Below, piece by piece: positions 26,684-36,363 of a stretch of 64,000 bases of DNA. The DNA lies in NCBI RefSeq assembly GCF_900086585.1, contig NZ_FLKM01000009.1:372001-436000 (forward strand), given 5' to 3'. Position 1 is the first letter of the stretch. Each line of letters begins with the position of its first letter. A program made the translations under genes and the position numbers. Source of the stretch: Emergencia timonensis. GTDB lineage: Bacteria; Bacillota; Clostridia; Peptostreptococcales; Anaerovoracaceae. Below the pieces are notes generated by a model that did no database searches, had not been told where the DNA came from, and saw only the letters and a program-made list of their open reading frames with translations.

Positions 26684-27349
26684 TTATTTATCCTGTAACT
26701 GAAAACCGATACCCCATACTGCTTCGATATAGTTTTTACCAGTACACTGGCGGAGTTTTCTGCGTAAATTGCTGATGTGGACTTTTAGAGAGCTTTCCAC
26801 ACAATCTGGTGTATCTTCACTGATGCGGTCCAGCATTTGATTTTTCGTGATGACTTGCGTTGGATTCTGCATGAGGAGCTTCAAGATAGCATACTCTGTC
26901 TTCGTCAGACGGACAACCTGTTCTCCGGCGGTGACTTGGCGGCGATTCAGATCCAGAGACAGCTGACCGTATTGCAGGATTGCAGAAGCGATGGGATTCC
27001 CACTATTCCGCAGCTGAACAGTGATGCGGGCCAGCAGTTCTTTGGTGTCAAAGGGTTTGGTGATATAATCGGCGGCGCCGCCCAGCAGAAGATTCACCTT
27101 GTCCTCGGTGTCCACCTTGGCGCTGATAACGATGACGGGAATATCGTTAATCTTTTGAAGCACCTCCTCTCCGCTGAGACCAGGCAGCATCAGATCGAGC
27201 AAAATCAAATCAGGCTTTGTATCTGATAGAAGCAGCAGAGCTTCTGTGCCAGAGTAGGCGCGCTGCACTTGATATCCTTCTCGAATTAAGAGTTCTGAAA
27301 GCATGTCGCCGATATGTTGGTCGTCATCGATGATCGCTATTTTCTTCAT
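26684..27349 (-). CDS. OmpR-family response regulator
   Basis: A 221-residue regulator: receiver domain with phospho-acceptor D52 (LILLDLMLPG), conserved acidic pair IDDDQ, and a C-terminal winged helix (RLTKTEYAILKLLMQNP, VESSLKVHISNLRRKL). ATG 27349, with AGGTG before it, lies inside the end of the MerR gene. It would be phosphorylated by the kinase at 23874-24758 and bind the CTTAAC repeats before the ABC genes. Confidence 0.92.
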   Translation of the reverse strand: MKKIAIIDDDQHIGDMLSELLIREGYQVQRAYSGTEALLLLSDTKPDLILLDLMLPGLSGEEVLQKINDIPVIVISAKVDTEDKVNLLLGGAADYITKPFDTKELLARITVQLRNSGNPIASAILQYGQLSLDLNRRQVTAGEQVVRLTKTEYAILKLLMQNPTQVITKNQMLDRISEDTPDCVESSLKVHISNLRRKLRQCTGKNYIEAVWGIGFQLQDK

Positions 27350-28166
27350 TAGAAACACCTGTCCTTATTTTAATCTGCAGTTGAGTGATGTATTCGGATT
27401 CATCACTGGTATCATGATTGTCAATGATGTAAAGCTCCATCGGATCGCTGTCAGCAGTCAGACCGCGGGTGGATAGCTCGGTAAATAAAGCGTTCCAGGC
27501 TGACGGCATGTGAGTATAGCTGCCTTTGATGGTAGAGCATAAGTAACTGCCGGCCGGAATCACCGCGTCAAAATCTTCCTTATCATCCACGATACAGAAG
27601 ACAGAATTGAAATTGCCGTAGCCGCCGTTTTTTACATAATCTAAGGGGATCGTAGCGCCGATATCCCCATTGCCGATGATGTATAACTGGTCCTCGTTTT
27701 CCTTCTGCAGTTTTTTGATGATAAAGTCCAAATCTGCGTCGCGGTAAACATTCTCTGAAAGTTTTAGAACTTTCCGTTGCTGCAGATGCTGTATCTGCGG
27801 CTGATTAAAGTCGTGTATTGCCTGTACGTGGCTTTCCACTTCTTCAATTCTGCCAGAGAGCTGCGCTTTTAACGATTGTAGTTCTTTTAACTTTTGATCG
27901 ATTGCATCAATTTCCTTTTGGAACATAGCAAGGGTTTTTTTGAGGTTAAAATCAGCTAAATGCTCTTTGATCTCCGCCATGGAAAACCCAATCGACCGTA
28001 ATTCCCGCAAAATATTTAAAGTTCTGATATCGTTGATGCTGTACATTCTGTAACCGTTGTCGTCTCGCTTTGGCTTTAAAATGCCAATTTCCTCATAGTA
28101 TCTGAGAGAGTCTGTCCCAATACTGTATAATTTGGATATTTCTCCGATTTTATAATATTCTTTCAT
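27324..28166 (-). CDS. MerR-family regulator with C-terminal effector domain
   Basis: A 280-residue protein. The N terminus is a MerR winged helix (YKIGEISKLYSIGTDSLRYYEEIGILKPKR), followed by a coiled coil (about 80-125) and a GyrI-like effector-binding domain. This is the layout of BltR/BmrR multidrug sensors. It heads the transporter operon and overlaps the response regulator. It also diverges from the MATE exporter gene, which it could control. Confidence 0.9.
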   Translation of the reverse strand: MKEYYKIGEISKLYSIGTDSLRYYEEIGILKPKRDDNGYRMYSINDIRTLNILRELRSIGFSMAEIKEHLADFNLKKTLAMFQKEIDAIDQKLKELQSLKAQLSGRIEEVESHVQAIHDFNQPQIQHLQQRKVLKLSENVYRDADLDFIIKKLQKENEDQLYIIGNGDIGATIPLDYVKNGGYGNFNSVFCIVDDKEDFDAVIPAGSYLCSTIKGSYTHMPSAWNALFTELSTRGLTADSDPMELYIIDNHDTSDESEYITQLQIKIRTGVSNEENSDHR

Positions 28167-28195
28167 AATTTTTCAAAAAACTCCTTTACATTAGT

Positions 28196-28224
28196 ATTAT
28201 ACCAAGGTTTATACTGGTAGTAAA
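28196..28224 (-). promoter_or_regulatory. MerR-type promoter with dyad in the spacer
   Basis: On the minus strand TTTACT and TATAAT are separated by 17 bp, and the dyad TACCA-N10-TGGTA (28200-28219) spans the spacer. MerR proteins bind dyads in exactly this place. The normal 17-bp spacing fits autorepression rather than the usual 19-20 bp activated promoters. Confidence 0.6.
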
Positions 28225-28421
28225 GAAGATACGACTGACGCCAAGCCTTACTTTGTTTGCGAGGCGTAGCCGTTTCGTGTGCCGCGCGCCAAAGCGCTGC
28301 ACTTTTGATAGGGGACCTGACAGCGATTCCACTTTGCAGAATCTGATGAGATCTCCCAAAACATAAGGCTTCCATCTGTTTGCTTTGCTAACTGTGGCAA
28401 GCCCATTAAGGAGTTGTTAGT

Positions 28422-29738
28422 ATGACGAAGGATGCAAAAAAAGATATAAAAAATAGATTTATGAAGTATGTCGTTCCATCGGTGGCAGCCATGTGGGTGT
28501 ACACGATCTATACCATGGTTGACGGCATGTTCGTAGCCAGAGGAGTGGGCACGACAGCCTTGGCAGCGGTAAATATCTCCATGCCTTTTATCAACACTGC
28601 CTTTGCTCTTGGAATTCTGTTTGCGGTGGGCGCCAGTACCAAGGCCTCTATCTATAAAGGACAGGGCGATATGGAGAAGGCCAACAAAGTGTTCACCGTC
28701 AGTACAGTTACCGTCTTCAGTTTAGCACTGATTGTTGCTATCGCGGCGCTTCTGAATTTGGAACGTCTGGCTATGATGCTGGGCGCTGACGAAACGACGC
28801 TGCCTTATGTGAAAGACTACCTGGGGATTATCATACCTTTTGTCGTATGCTATATGACAAGCTACAATTTGGAAGTATTGATCAAAGCTGACGGTTATCC
28901 GCAGAAAGCCATCGTCACGACCCTTGCCGGTGCGGCCACTAATATCGTTTTGGATTATGTTTTCGTCATGGTTTTTCATTGGGGCATCAAGGGCGCAGCC
29001 ATCGCGACAGGGATTTCCCAGCTGATGACGCTGTCCATCTTCCTTGCGCACTTCCTTTCTAAGAAGTCCGGCTTCAGTTTCGTTAAGATTCAGTGGAAGT
29101 TCAAGGAAGTGGTTTCCATGGCGAAGATCGGCGTAGCCGATTCTGTAACAGAGTTTTCTGTCGGCGCGATTATCTTTTTGTTTAACAATACTCTGATTAG
29201 AGTTTCCGGCAATGACGGCGTAGTCATCTATACTGTCATCGCCTATGTATCCCAGTTGATCCTGATGACTATGATGGGCATCAACCAGGGTATGCAGCCT
29301 CTGGTCAGTTATTATCACGGCAGGGAGGAGCACAAGATCCACAAATATATACTGCGAATTGCTTTGATTGTGGCGGGAACGGCATCTTTGGCAGCATTTG
29401 TCTGGGGTGTACTCTACCCGAACCCGGTAGTAGCGGTGTTTATCGACAGAGGCGCAGACGCACTGCTTTACGAAAATGCGGTTAACGCGTTCAAACTGTT
29501 TTCTTTCTCTTTTTTACCGCTGGGTATCGTAGTTATTTTAGCAGGCTACTTCACCGCGCTGGAGAGACCGAAGTCAGCGATGACGATTTCAATTTGCAGA
29601 GGTCTCGTTCTGGTAGTCATTTCATTGATTATCATGACTATGCTCTTCGGCGAAATCGGCATCTGGCTGTCCATGGGCGTGTCTGAGACCATTGCTCTGA
29701 TCTTGGCAGTCACCATGTATAAGCGAAAACTACAATAA
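28422..29738 (+). CDS. MATE-family efflux transporter
   Basis: A 438-residue protein with twelve predicted membrane helices in two MatE repeats (first half with YTMVDGMFVARGVG-like MATE motif, second from about residue 230). It exports cationic drugs or metabolites in exchange for Na+ or H+. AAGGAG lies before the ATG. Divergent from the MerR regulator. A strong terminator follows. Confidence 0.9.
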   Translation: MTKDAKKDIKNRFMKYVVPSVAAMWVYTIYTMVDGMFVARGVGTTALAAVNISMPFINTAFALGILFAVGASTKASIYKGQGDMEKANKVFTVSTVTVFSLALIVAIAALLNLERLAMMLGADETTLPYVKDYLGIIIPFVVCYMTSYNLEVLIKADGYPQKAIVTTLAGAATNIVLDYVFVMVFHWGIKGAAIATGISQLMTLSIFLAHFLSKKSGFSFVKIQWKFKEVVSMAKIGVADSVTEFSVGAIIFLFNNTLIRVSGNDGVVIYTVIAYVSQLILMTMMGINQGMQPLVSYYHGREEHKIHKYILRIALIVAGTASLAAFVWGVLYPNPVVAVFIDRGADALLYENAVNAFKLFSFSFLPLGIVVILAGYFTALERPKSAMTISICRGLVLVVISLIIMTMLFGEIGIWLSMGVSETIALILAVTMYKRKLQ

Positions 29739-29759
29739 AAATAGAAAAATAAAATCCAG

Positions 29760-29794
29760 AAAAATGACGGCATCCGCCGTTATTTTTCTTTTTT
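29760..29794 (+). terminator. Intrinsic terminator of the MATE gene
   Basis: AAAAATGACGG pairs with CCGTTATTTTT around a 6-base loop, followed by CTTTTTT. Confidence 0.88.
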
Positions 29795-29921
29795 GACAAT
29801 TGGCACAATCTAGTATGTTTGCAGCAATCATCAGGTGGTAAAAGTGCACTATAGAATATGTAGTTTATGGTTATACTAAGAGATATAGCAGAAAAACTTA
29901 AAATATAGGAGGATTTGAAAA

Positions 29922-31373
29922 ATGAATGAAGAGAATCATATCTCGTCTGATAATTCACTGAACCTTAGCAAGCTGGTAGCCATGATTATCGGCTCGACTA
30001 TAGGAAGCGGCATCTTTACGACCACGGCAGATATGGCCAGCGGCGGCGCGCATACCGGCGCAGTATTGGTCGGCTGGGCAATCTGCGGCGTTGGTATGAC
30101 AGGGCTGACCATGTGTTTCTTTGGTCTGAATAAATTGAGGCCAGATTTGACCAATGGCGTTTACAGCTATGCCAGAGAAGGATTCGGCGAGTTTGTAGGC
30201 TTTAATTCTGCCTGGGGATATTGGGTCAGCGCTCTGCTGTGCAACGTGTCTTATACGACATTACTGTTCGGCGCATTGGGCTACTTTTTCCCTGTGTTCG
30301 GGGAAGGAAATAATTTGATTTCTATTATCTGTGCATCGGCAGTTATTTGGGCTATCAACCTTTTGGTACTTCGCGGCATCAAAGAAGCGGCGGCGCTCAA
30401 TGTGATTGCCACCATCAGTAAGATGGTTCCGCTATTAGTTTTTGTCATCGCAGTCATTTTTGTCGGTGCCTTCGACTGGGATACTTTTACAAGCAACTTC
30501 TGGGGAGATGGAAGCATGCCGGTGATAGATCAGGTGAAGGCGACGACGGCTGCGACGGTCTGGTCCTTTATCGGAATTGAAGGAGCCGTGGTTCTGTCCG
30601 CTCGCGCCAAAAAGTCCAGTGATGTGGGAAAAGCCTCTATGACTGGTTTCCTGGGCATCTTTATCATCTATGTATTGGTTGCGGTAATGAGCTTAGGCGT
30701 TATGACGCCAGAAGAAATGTCTACTTTGAAGAACCCGCAGATGGCCGGAATCTTGGAGGCAGCTGTCGGTCCGTGGGGCGCAACGCTGATTAACATCGGT
30801 GTCATCTTATCATTAGCCGGTGCGCTGCTGGGCTGGACGATTATCGCTGCTGACTGTCCTTATTCGGCGGCAAAGCAGGGCGTGTTCATGAGAGCCTTTG
30901 CCCGTGCAAACAAAAACGACTCACCGTCCTTTTCTCTATACATGACCAATGGTATCATTCAGCTATTCTTGATTGTGATCTTCTTTAACGATTCCACGTA
31001 TCAGGCATTCTATGGTTTGAGTACGCTGATGATTATGGTTCCGTATTTATTCAGCGGATTGTATTATGCCAAGGTTGCGTTTAGAAAGGAAGGGCTGGAG
31101 CAAAGCTCCGCCAGTCAGGTGGCCTGGGCTAGATTCTTTGGTATCCTCGGCTCAGTGTACGGGTTCTGGATGTTGTATTCCTCTGGACTGTACATGCTTC
31201 TGGTCACAACCGTCCTCTATGCGCCGGGCATCATCGTCTATGCCCTGGGCAAAAGAGAAAATGGCAAGAAGGTCTTTGAAAAAAAATACGAGGTCGTCAT
31301 CGCCATTGCCTTAGTCGCACTGGCAATCCTCTCTCTGGTTTTGATTGTGAGAGGTACGATAAATCCGTTCTAA
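29922..31373 (+). CDS. APC-family basic amino acid antiporter (ArcD-like)
   Basis: A 483-residue transporter with about twelve to thirteen membrane helices. The start of helix 1, IIGSTIGSGIFTTTADMA, and the WSFIGIEGAVVLSARAKKSSDVGKA loop match arginine:ornithine-type (ArcD/LysX) antiporters of the APC superfamily. Such exchangers serve amino acid fermentation. AGGAGG precedes the ATG. No ADI or decarboxylase gene is adjacent, so the substrate pair is a guess. Its terminator has been split by an insertion sequence. Confidence 0.88.
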   Translation: MNEENHISSDNSLNLSKLVAMIIGSTIGSGIFTTTADMASGGAHTGAVLVGWAICGVGMTGLTMCFFGLNKLRPDLTNGVYSYAREGFGEFVGFNSAWGYWVSALLCNVSYTTLLFGALGYFFPVFGEGNNLISIICASAVIWAINLLVLRGIKEAAALNVIATISKMVPLLVFVIAVIFVGAFDWDTFTSNFWGDGSMPVIDQVKATTAATVWSFIGIEGAVVLSARAKKSSDVGKASMTGFLGIFIIYVLVAVMSLGVMTPEEMSTLKNPQMAGILEAAVGPWGATLINIGVILSLAGALLGWTIIAADCPYSAAKQGVFMRAFARANKNDSPSFSLYMTNGIIQLFLIVIFFNDSTYQAFYGLSTLMIMVPYLFSGLYYAKVAFRKEGLEQSSASQVAWARFFGILGSVYGFWMLYSSGLYMLLVTTVLYAPGIIVYALGKRENGKKVFEKKYEVVIAIALVALAILSLVLIVRGTINPF

Positions 31374-31381
31374 GGTATGTC

Positions 31382-31393
31382 AAAAAACAGCGG
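31382..31393 (+). terminator. Left half of the APC gene terminator, split by the IS
   Basis: AAAAAACAGCGG at 31382-31393 is the 5' arm; CCGCTGTTTTTTT at 33083-33095 is the 3' arm. They are now 1.7 kb apart with the insertion sequence in the loop. Confidence 0.8.
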
Positions 31394-31403
31394 TTCACAC
31401 GCC
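31394..31403 (+). repeat. Left target-site duplication of the IS
   Basis: TTCACACGCC here matches TTCATACGCC at 33075-33084 with one mismatch; 10 bp is a normal size for IS4/IS231-type elements. The mismatch suggests the insertion is not brand new. Confidence 0.8.
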
Positions 31404-33074
31404 CAATGTCATTAAGTTAGTGGAAAGTAAAAAAAGACTTCATACTAAAAAAAGTATGGGGTCTTTTTACTTTAGCAAAATCAAATCCGCATACTCGTTT
31501 TACGGCATGCCAAAAAAGCCACACAGATGGCAGAAAAACCAGTATGCAGATGCCCGGATTTATGATATCCTGTAAATGAAGTTGATTGCTATTCTTGAAT
31601 GTGATTTTCTCTCAAAGCTGCGGTCTTTCCGTATTGGTATTACGGATTCTAACAATAACCGATAAGCGGAATGTGGGGAAATCTGATTTAGGAATAGCTT
31701 TCTGCATATTAGGACCGCTTTTGCCGCATTGACCTTATATGGATATTTCCTGCTTGAGTGCGTGCTGCAAAGTCCTTCTGATACAACCGCCACAATATTG
31801 AAAAAAGCCAATCTTGAAAAAAGTTCCTGCAGCACCAGGTCTTTTCTGACAGAATGGAAGTAAATCATCCCCACATTGTATTTCAATGTTCTGAATGAGG
31901 TTTCAATTCCCCAGCGCATAGCATAAAGCTTTTTCAGTTCCAATGCTGGAAATTCACTTGCCGAGAGGTTTGTTACTACGGTTTCGTATTGGCCATGTGT
32001 AATTTTAAATCTCACCACCCTAAAAGGAATCCGGTAAAAAGCGGCATCCTGGGTATATTCTGAGCGTAGGGGAAGATAATCCAGTCTTGAATTAGGCGGT
32101 ATATACCGATAATGATTTCTATCCTCAAAAAGTTCTTTCGTCTTCTTCGAGGCTTTCCTTGTCATCTGCAGATCGATATCGAGATCAAATTCTTCATCGC
32201 CAGGAAGATCAAGTCTGCTGATGATTCCGCCTTTATCGATGTCCCGCACCCGTATCAGGTAGAGCCAGCGCTTTTCCTGCAGATGTGCCATTATATTGCA
32301 GGACTCATATCCACGGTCTGCAGTTAAAATGGCCCGCGTTATCCGAGAGCGGTCCACCATTTGATTCAACGCTTCATGTTCGGCAAATTTGAGTCTGTCC
32401 TGTACCACGGCGTCCTGATAAGTATTGGATAAAATATCGTAAAGGGCATTAAGATGGACAAGGTTATATGGTTTCTGCCCATTGGTGCCGGGGAAAAATG
32501 TGTCCGTATCATTAGGATTTGTAGGGATTTGCACATCACTTCCGTCAGCGGCTAAAAGCCTGTACCCCCGATAAGATTTTGCCTCCTGATGCAGGGTTAT
32601 GGTGGCGTTAAACAGTTCCCCGAAAGCACTTTGTTTAATCTTTGCCCGTTGCTGCAAATATGCAGACACAGTGGGCACATCCATATTACGGGGAAAATAT
32701 TCCAAAATCTCAGAGAAGAGGGTTCCGCCGTGCATACAGACAACGGACATCATACAGTCAGAAAAAGAAATTTTTCTGCTGCGGGTAAAGTCCTTTGCAG
32801 GACAATGCACATGGTTTTCTTTGCTTGCGTCAATTTGTTTGATGCAAGACCCGATTTTCTGGTAAATACTATCGATTTTCATAATGTAACCTCCTTGTAA
32901 TTTTGTTTGATTTGAATGATCTACTAATTACAAGGGCCGCTTTTACCATCGTTTCTTTGCTGGTAAAAGCGGCCGCACATTTTGCGAGGTTTGTCAATAG
33001 CCTAAAGAAAAAAAGACCCCATACTTTTTTTAGTATGAAGTCTTTTTTTACTTTCCACTAACTTAATGACATTG
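31404..33074 (-). mobile_element. Complete IS4-family insertion sequence, 1671 bp
   Basis: Two matching ends begin with CAATGTCATTAAG and run about 65 bp (31404-31468 and 33010-33074) as perfect inverted repeats. Each end itself folds into a hairpin with a T-run (GACTTCATACT/AGTATGGGGTC), so each end is also a terminator that shields the transposase from outside transcription. Target duplications of 10 bp flank it. It carries one intact transposase gene. Confidence 0.93.
31560..32882 (-). CDS. IS4-family DDE transposase
   Basis: A 440-residue transposase. Catalytic residues are D113 (LLAADGSDVQIP), D189 (AILTADRGYE) and E327, the last within a perfect YREK signature (YAMRWGIETSFRTLK, residues 320-335). 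AAGGAGG precedes the ATG. The reading frame is intact, so the element may still be active. Confidence 0.95.
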   Translation of the reverse strand: MKIDSIYQKIGSCIKQIDASKENHVHCPAKDFTRSRKISFSDCMMSVVCMHGGTLFSEILEYFPRNMDVPTVSAYLQQRAKIKQSAFGELFNATITLHQEAKSYRGYRLLAADGSDVQIPTNPNDTDTFFPGTNGQKPYNLVHLNALYDILSNTYQDAVVQDRLKFAEHEALNQMVDRSRITRAILTADRGYESCNIMAHLQEKRWLYLIRVRDIDKGGIISRLDLPGDEEFDLDIDLQMTRKASKKTKELFEDRNHYRYIPPNSRLDYLPLRSEYTQDAAFYRIPFRVVRFKITHGQYETVVTNLSASEFPALELKKLYAMRWGIETSFRTLKYNVGMIYFHSVRKDLVLQELFSRLAFFNIVAVVSEGLCSTHSSRKYPYKVNAAKAVLICRKLFLNQISPHSAYRLLLESVIPIRKDRSFERKSHSRIAINFIYRIS

Positions 33075-33084
33075 TTCATACGCC
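33010..33084 (+). repeat. Right inverted repeat and right target duplication of the IS
   Basis: 33010-33074 is the inverted copy of the left end; 33075-33084 (TTCATACGCC) is the right target duplication. Confidence 0.88.
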
Positions 33085-33103
33085 GCTGTTTTTTTATCCG
33101 GTT

Positions 33104-33682
33104 TTGTTTAAACTTGATGGTATTTTTTCCGTGCTCCCTGCAAATAGTAAAGCTATGGAAACAAAAGATCACTTATTATTGGCTAAGACCCTGGCTGCGG
33201 CACTGCAGTTAAGTTATGGCAGAAAGATGGCCTTTATACTCGGCAGCTTAATACCGGACATCAATCCGCTGTCCTATTTATCGCCATCCTGCGAGAAAAA
33301 ATTTGACGGACATTCCTACGAATACAGAAGGCGCTTTATTGAAGAATCTTTAAAGGTATCCAGCTGTAATCGCTGTACGGATTGGTATCGAGCAGGGGTT
33401 GCCGTTCACTATCTGGCAGACTCTTTTACCCGGCCCCATAATGAAAGCTTTGCTTACAGGTGGAAGGAGCATGTGGCTTATGAGCACAGTCTCCATCAGA
33501 AGTTTCAGGGGCAAATGAAAGAGCTAAAAAAGCTTAACTTTGAGATTGGAGATTTGACGGCGCCAGGCTGGTATGAAGAACAGCATGGACGTTATCTGAA
33601 GGAGAGCAGGGGATGCGGTGAAGACTGTCAGTACATTATACGAACTACGGCCGAATTCTGTAATCATCTTATCAGATTGTAA
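33104..33682 (+). CDS. Zinc-dependent phospholipase C-like protein
   Basis: Up to 192 residues. The sequence shows the phospholipase C/S1 nuclease-like pattern of spaced metal ligands: LLLAKTLAAAL, FILGSLIPDINP, DGHSYEYRRRF, GVAVHYLADSFTRPHN and WKEHVAYEHSLH. There is no signal peptide. The true start may be the ATG at 33155 (METKDHLLLAK); no clear ribosome binding site precedes either. The original promoter may have been affected by the IS just upstream, but the gap between IS and gene is short (about 30-80 bases). Confidence 0.75.
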   Translation: MFKLDGIFSVLPANSKAMETKDHLLLAKTLAAALQLSYGRKMAFILGSLIPDINPLSYLSPSCEKKFDGHSYEYRRRFIEESLKVSSCNRCTDWYRAGVAVHYLADSFTRPHNESFAYRWKEHVAYEHSLHQKFQGQMKELKKLNFEIGDLTAPGWYEEQHGRYLKESRGCGEDCQYIIRTTAEFCNHLIRL

Positions 33683-33705
33683 AATGGACTGCAGATGTAC
33701 AAAAC

Positions 33706-33750
33706 AAAAGACCGCAGGACTCTTATTTGTAAGAGTCCCGCGGTCTTTTT
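33706..33750. terminator. Bidirectional intrinsic terminator
   Basis: AAAAGACCGC-x-GGACTCTT pairs with AAGAGTCC-x-GCGGTCTTTTT between two convergent genes. Confidence 0.9.
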
Positions 33751-33774
33751 GTATGAAAAAGATAAACTTCTAAA

Positions 33775-36315
33775 TTAGTTTTTACTTCTCTGATCGTTGA
33801 TCACTTTGACGATCTGGATTACCAGAGTCGGCGCAAAGGCCAGACCGCAGATCCAACCGATCTGAGCGCCAGATAGAGAAGCGATAAGGAAGGCTTTTGC
33901 GAAAAATGGTACAAGCAGGATTGCAAATAACAGAAGCGTACCGACAACAAATGCCCCGATGGTGTATATATTAGTAGTAATTCCAAGGCGGAAGATGGAT
34001 TGTTTTCCCCTGGAGTTAAACCCATGCCAGAGCCTTGCAAGACATAGGGTTGCAAATGCCATGGTCGATGCGGTTACCGTACTGGTTTCCAGCCCGATAT
34101 AAAAGGCGGCAATGGTTGCCAGGCCGATGACCAGTCCTTGAAGCCCAACCTGGAGCAATGTTTCTCTCGTCAAAACCGATTCGCCTCGCGGACGCGGTTT
34201 GTCGTGTATCAAGGCTGGGTTAGATGGCTCCATGCTGATGGCAAGTGCTGGCAGACTGTCTGTAATCAGGTTGATAAACAAGAGTTGTACTGCGGTGAAT
34301 GGGGATGGCAGTGCCATGATGGAAGCGAATAGCACTACCAGGATCCCGGCCGCATTGCCTGATAACAGGAATTTTATTGCATTCTTGATGTTTGCGTAAA
34401 TATTTCGCCCGTTGAGCACGGATTTGATGATGGTGGCAAAGTTATCATCGGTTAAAATCATAGATGCTGAGTCCTTGGCAACTTCCGTACCTGTGATACC
34501 CATAGCCACACCCACATCGGCGCTCTTCAGCGCCGGTGCATCGTTGACACCGTCGCCAGTCATGGCTACGATGTGCGCTTGATCCTGCCAGGCCTGCACG
34601 ATGCGGATTTTGTTATCCGGACTGACCCTGGCATAGACGCTGATATGAGGAAGTTTTTCAATTAACTCGTCATCGCTCATGGCATCCAGTTCTGTACCGG
34701 TGACAGCAATGTCTTCCTCCCGCAGGATGCCGATTCTTTTAGCAATGGCCGAGGCTGTGATCTTGTGGTCGCCTGTAATCATGATCGGTTTGATGCCTGC
34801 TTCGATGCAGTCGGTAACCGCCTGTGCAGATTCTTCTCTTGGAGGGTCCATTTCAGCAACCAGACCGAGGAATTCAAAATCGGATTCATCGCTGAAGTCC
34901 AGATCTTTTTGGACGTTCAAGACCTTGCGGGCGAAAGCCAGCACGCGGAGCCCCTGATTTGAGAGATCAAAGTTGGCATCGCGTATTTCTTGCTTCTGCT
35001 CCTCAGTCAGAGACGGTGCACGGTCCAAGATTACATCCAAAGCGCCTTTGGTATACATGATATACTGACCGTCGATTTGATGGAGAGTGCTCATCAGCTT
35101 TCGATCTGAGTCGAAGGGCAGTTCTGACAGTCGCGGCAGACTGGCCTTGAGCTGCTCGTAATCATCGTGTTTTGACATATAATAGTCGACCAAAGCAGTT
35201 TCTGTAGGATCGCCGGCTGTGACGCCGTCAACGATGGCCGTATCGTTGCAGAGTATAGAAGCCTGCAGCAGGGCGCTCTCCTTTTCTTGATCCACTAATA
35301 CTTGCTCTACTGTCATTTTGTTCTGGGTCAGCGTACCGGTTTTGTCGGAACAGATGATGGAGACGCAGCCCAGACCTTCTACAGCATTGAGCTGCTTGAT
35401 GATCGCGTTTTGGTCTGCCATTCTCGAAGTACCGATGGCAAGGGATATGGTGATGATGGAGGACAGCGCTTCAGGAATTGCGGCTACCGCCAGGGCTACA
35501 GCGAAAAGCAGAGAATCTGCGATAGCCATGCCTCTATAGACGTTCAGTGCGAATACCACAGCACAGATTAACATGATGCCGATGGACAGTTTTTTACTGA
35601 AATTGTCCATCGTAATCTGCAGCGGTGTTTTCCTATCAGCCGTGTTGTTCATCAGATCGGCGATTTTTCCAAGCTCCGTATGGACGCCGACTCCTGTGAT
35701 GACAGCTAATCCTCTGCCATAAGTAACTAAAGAGCCGGAGAAGACCATGTTGATTTGGTCCCCTAGAGCGACCGCATCACCGTCGATGACTTCTGTTCTC
35801 TTGTCAACTCCTTCGGATTCGCCGGTAAGAGAGCTTTCGTTTACTTTCAGAGAATAGCTTTCTATCATACGTCCGTCTCCCGGAACGACGTCGCCGGCTT
35901 CCAGTCTGACGATATCTCCGCAGACAAGGTCGCTGGCGTCGATTTCTTGGGGCTGACCGTTTCTGATGACCTTTGCTACTGGTGACGACAGGCTCTTTAA
36001 GCTCTCCAGAGATTTTTCCGCTTTTACATATTGAACGGTACCTAAAATGGCGTTGAGTATCAAAACGGCGATGATGACGGCGGTGCTCTCCACATTCCCA
36101 GTAGTCATGGAAATGATGGCGGCGATGATTAGAATGATGACTAGTAAATCCTTAAACTGTTCAAGGAAAATCATAAAAACACTCTTTTTCTTCTTTTCGT
36201 AGAGCTTGTTTTCCCCATATTTATCTCGGCTCGCAGTCACCGCGTTTTCGTCGAGACCGTTTTTGGTGGTCTGAAACTCTTCTAGGATTTCTTGAATTTG
36301 TTTGTTGTAATACAT
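33775..36315 (-). CDS. Ca2+/Mn2+-type P-type ATPase
   Basis: An 846-residue P2-type ATPase with about ten membrane helices. TGES lies at 164-167 (actuator), D324 in SDKTGTLTQNK is phosphorylated, PEAL (281-284) in helix M4 and the hinge motif MTGDGVNDAPALK are present. The family exports Ca2+ or Mn2+. The leader contains a yybP-ykoY manganese riboswitch, so Mn2+ export is the more likely cellular role despite the calcium-pump annotation such proteins usually get. Confidence 0.93.
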   Translation of the reverse strand: MYYNKQIQEILEEFQTTKNGLDENAVTASRDKYGENKLYEKKKKSVFMIFLEQFKDLLVIILIIAAIISMTTGNVESTAVIIAVLILNAILGTVQYVKAEKSLESLKSLSSPVAKVIRNGQPQEIDASDLVCGDIVRLEAGDVVPGDGRMIESYSLKVNESSLTGESEGVDKRTEVIDGDAVALGDQINMVFSGSLVTYGRGLAVITGVGVHTELGKIADLMNNTADRKTPLQITMDNFSKKLSIGIMLICAVVFALNVYRGMAIADSLLFAVALAVAAIPEALSSIITISLAIGTSRMADQNAIIKQLNAVEGLGCVSIICSDKTGTLTQNKMTVEQVLVDQEKESALLQASILCNDTAIVDGVTAGDPTETALVDYYMSKHDDYEQLKASLPRLSELPFDSDRKLMSTLHQIDGQYIMYTKGALDVILDRAPSLTEEQKQEIRDANFDLSNQGLRVLAFARKVLNVQKDLDFSDESDFEFLGLVAEMDPPREESAQAVTDCIEAGIKPIMITGDHKITASAIAKRIGILREEDIAVTGTELDAMSDDELIEKLPHISVYARVSPDNKIRIVQAWQDQAHIVAMTGDGVNDAPALKSADVGVAMGITGTEVAKDSASMILTDDNFATIIKSVLNGRNIYANIKNAIKFLLSGNAAGILVVLFASIMALPSPFTAVQLLFINLITDSLPALAISMEPSNPALIHDKPRPRGESVLTRETLLQVGLQGLVIGLATIAAFYIGLETSTVTASTMAFATLCLARLWHGFNSRGKQSIFRLGITTNIYTIGAFVVGTLLLFAILLVPFFAKAFLIASLSGAQIGWICGLAFAPTLVIQIVKVINDQRSKN

Positions 36316-36363
36316 GATAAACTTCCTCCTCTAAACTCATTATGCCCAAGTCTCTCAGATATT

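Noticed and set aside
29793..29821. Promoter TTGACA just after the MATE terminator
   Set aside because: No -10 at proper spacing; the TTGACA overlaps the terminator T-run.
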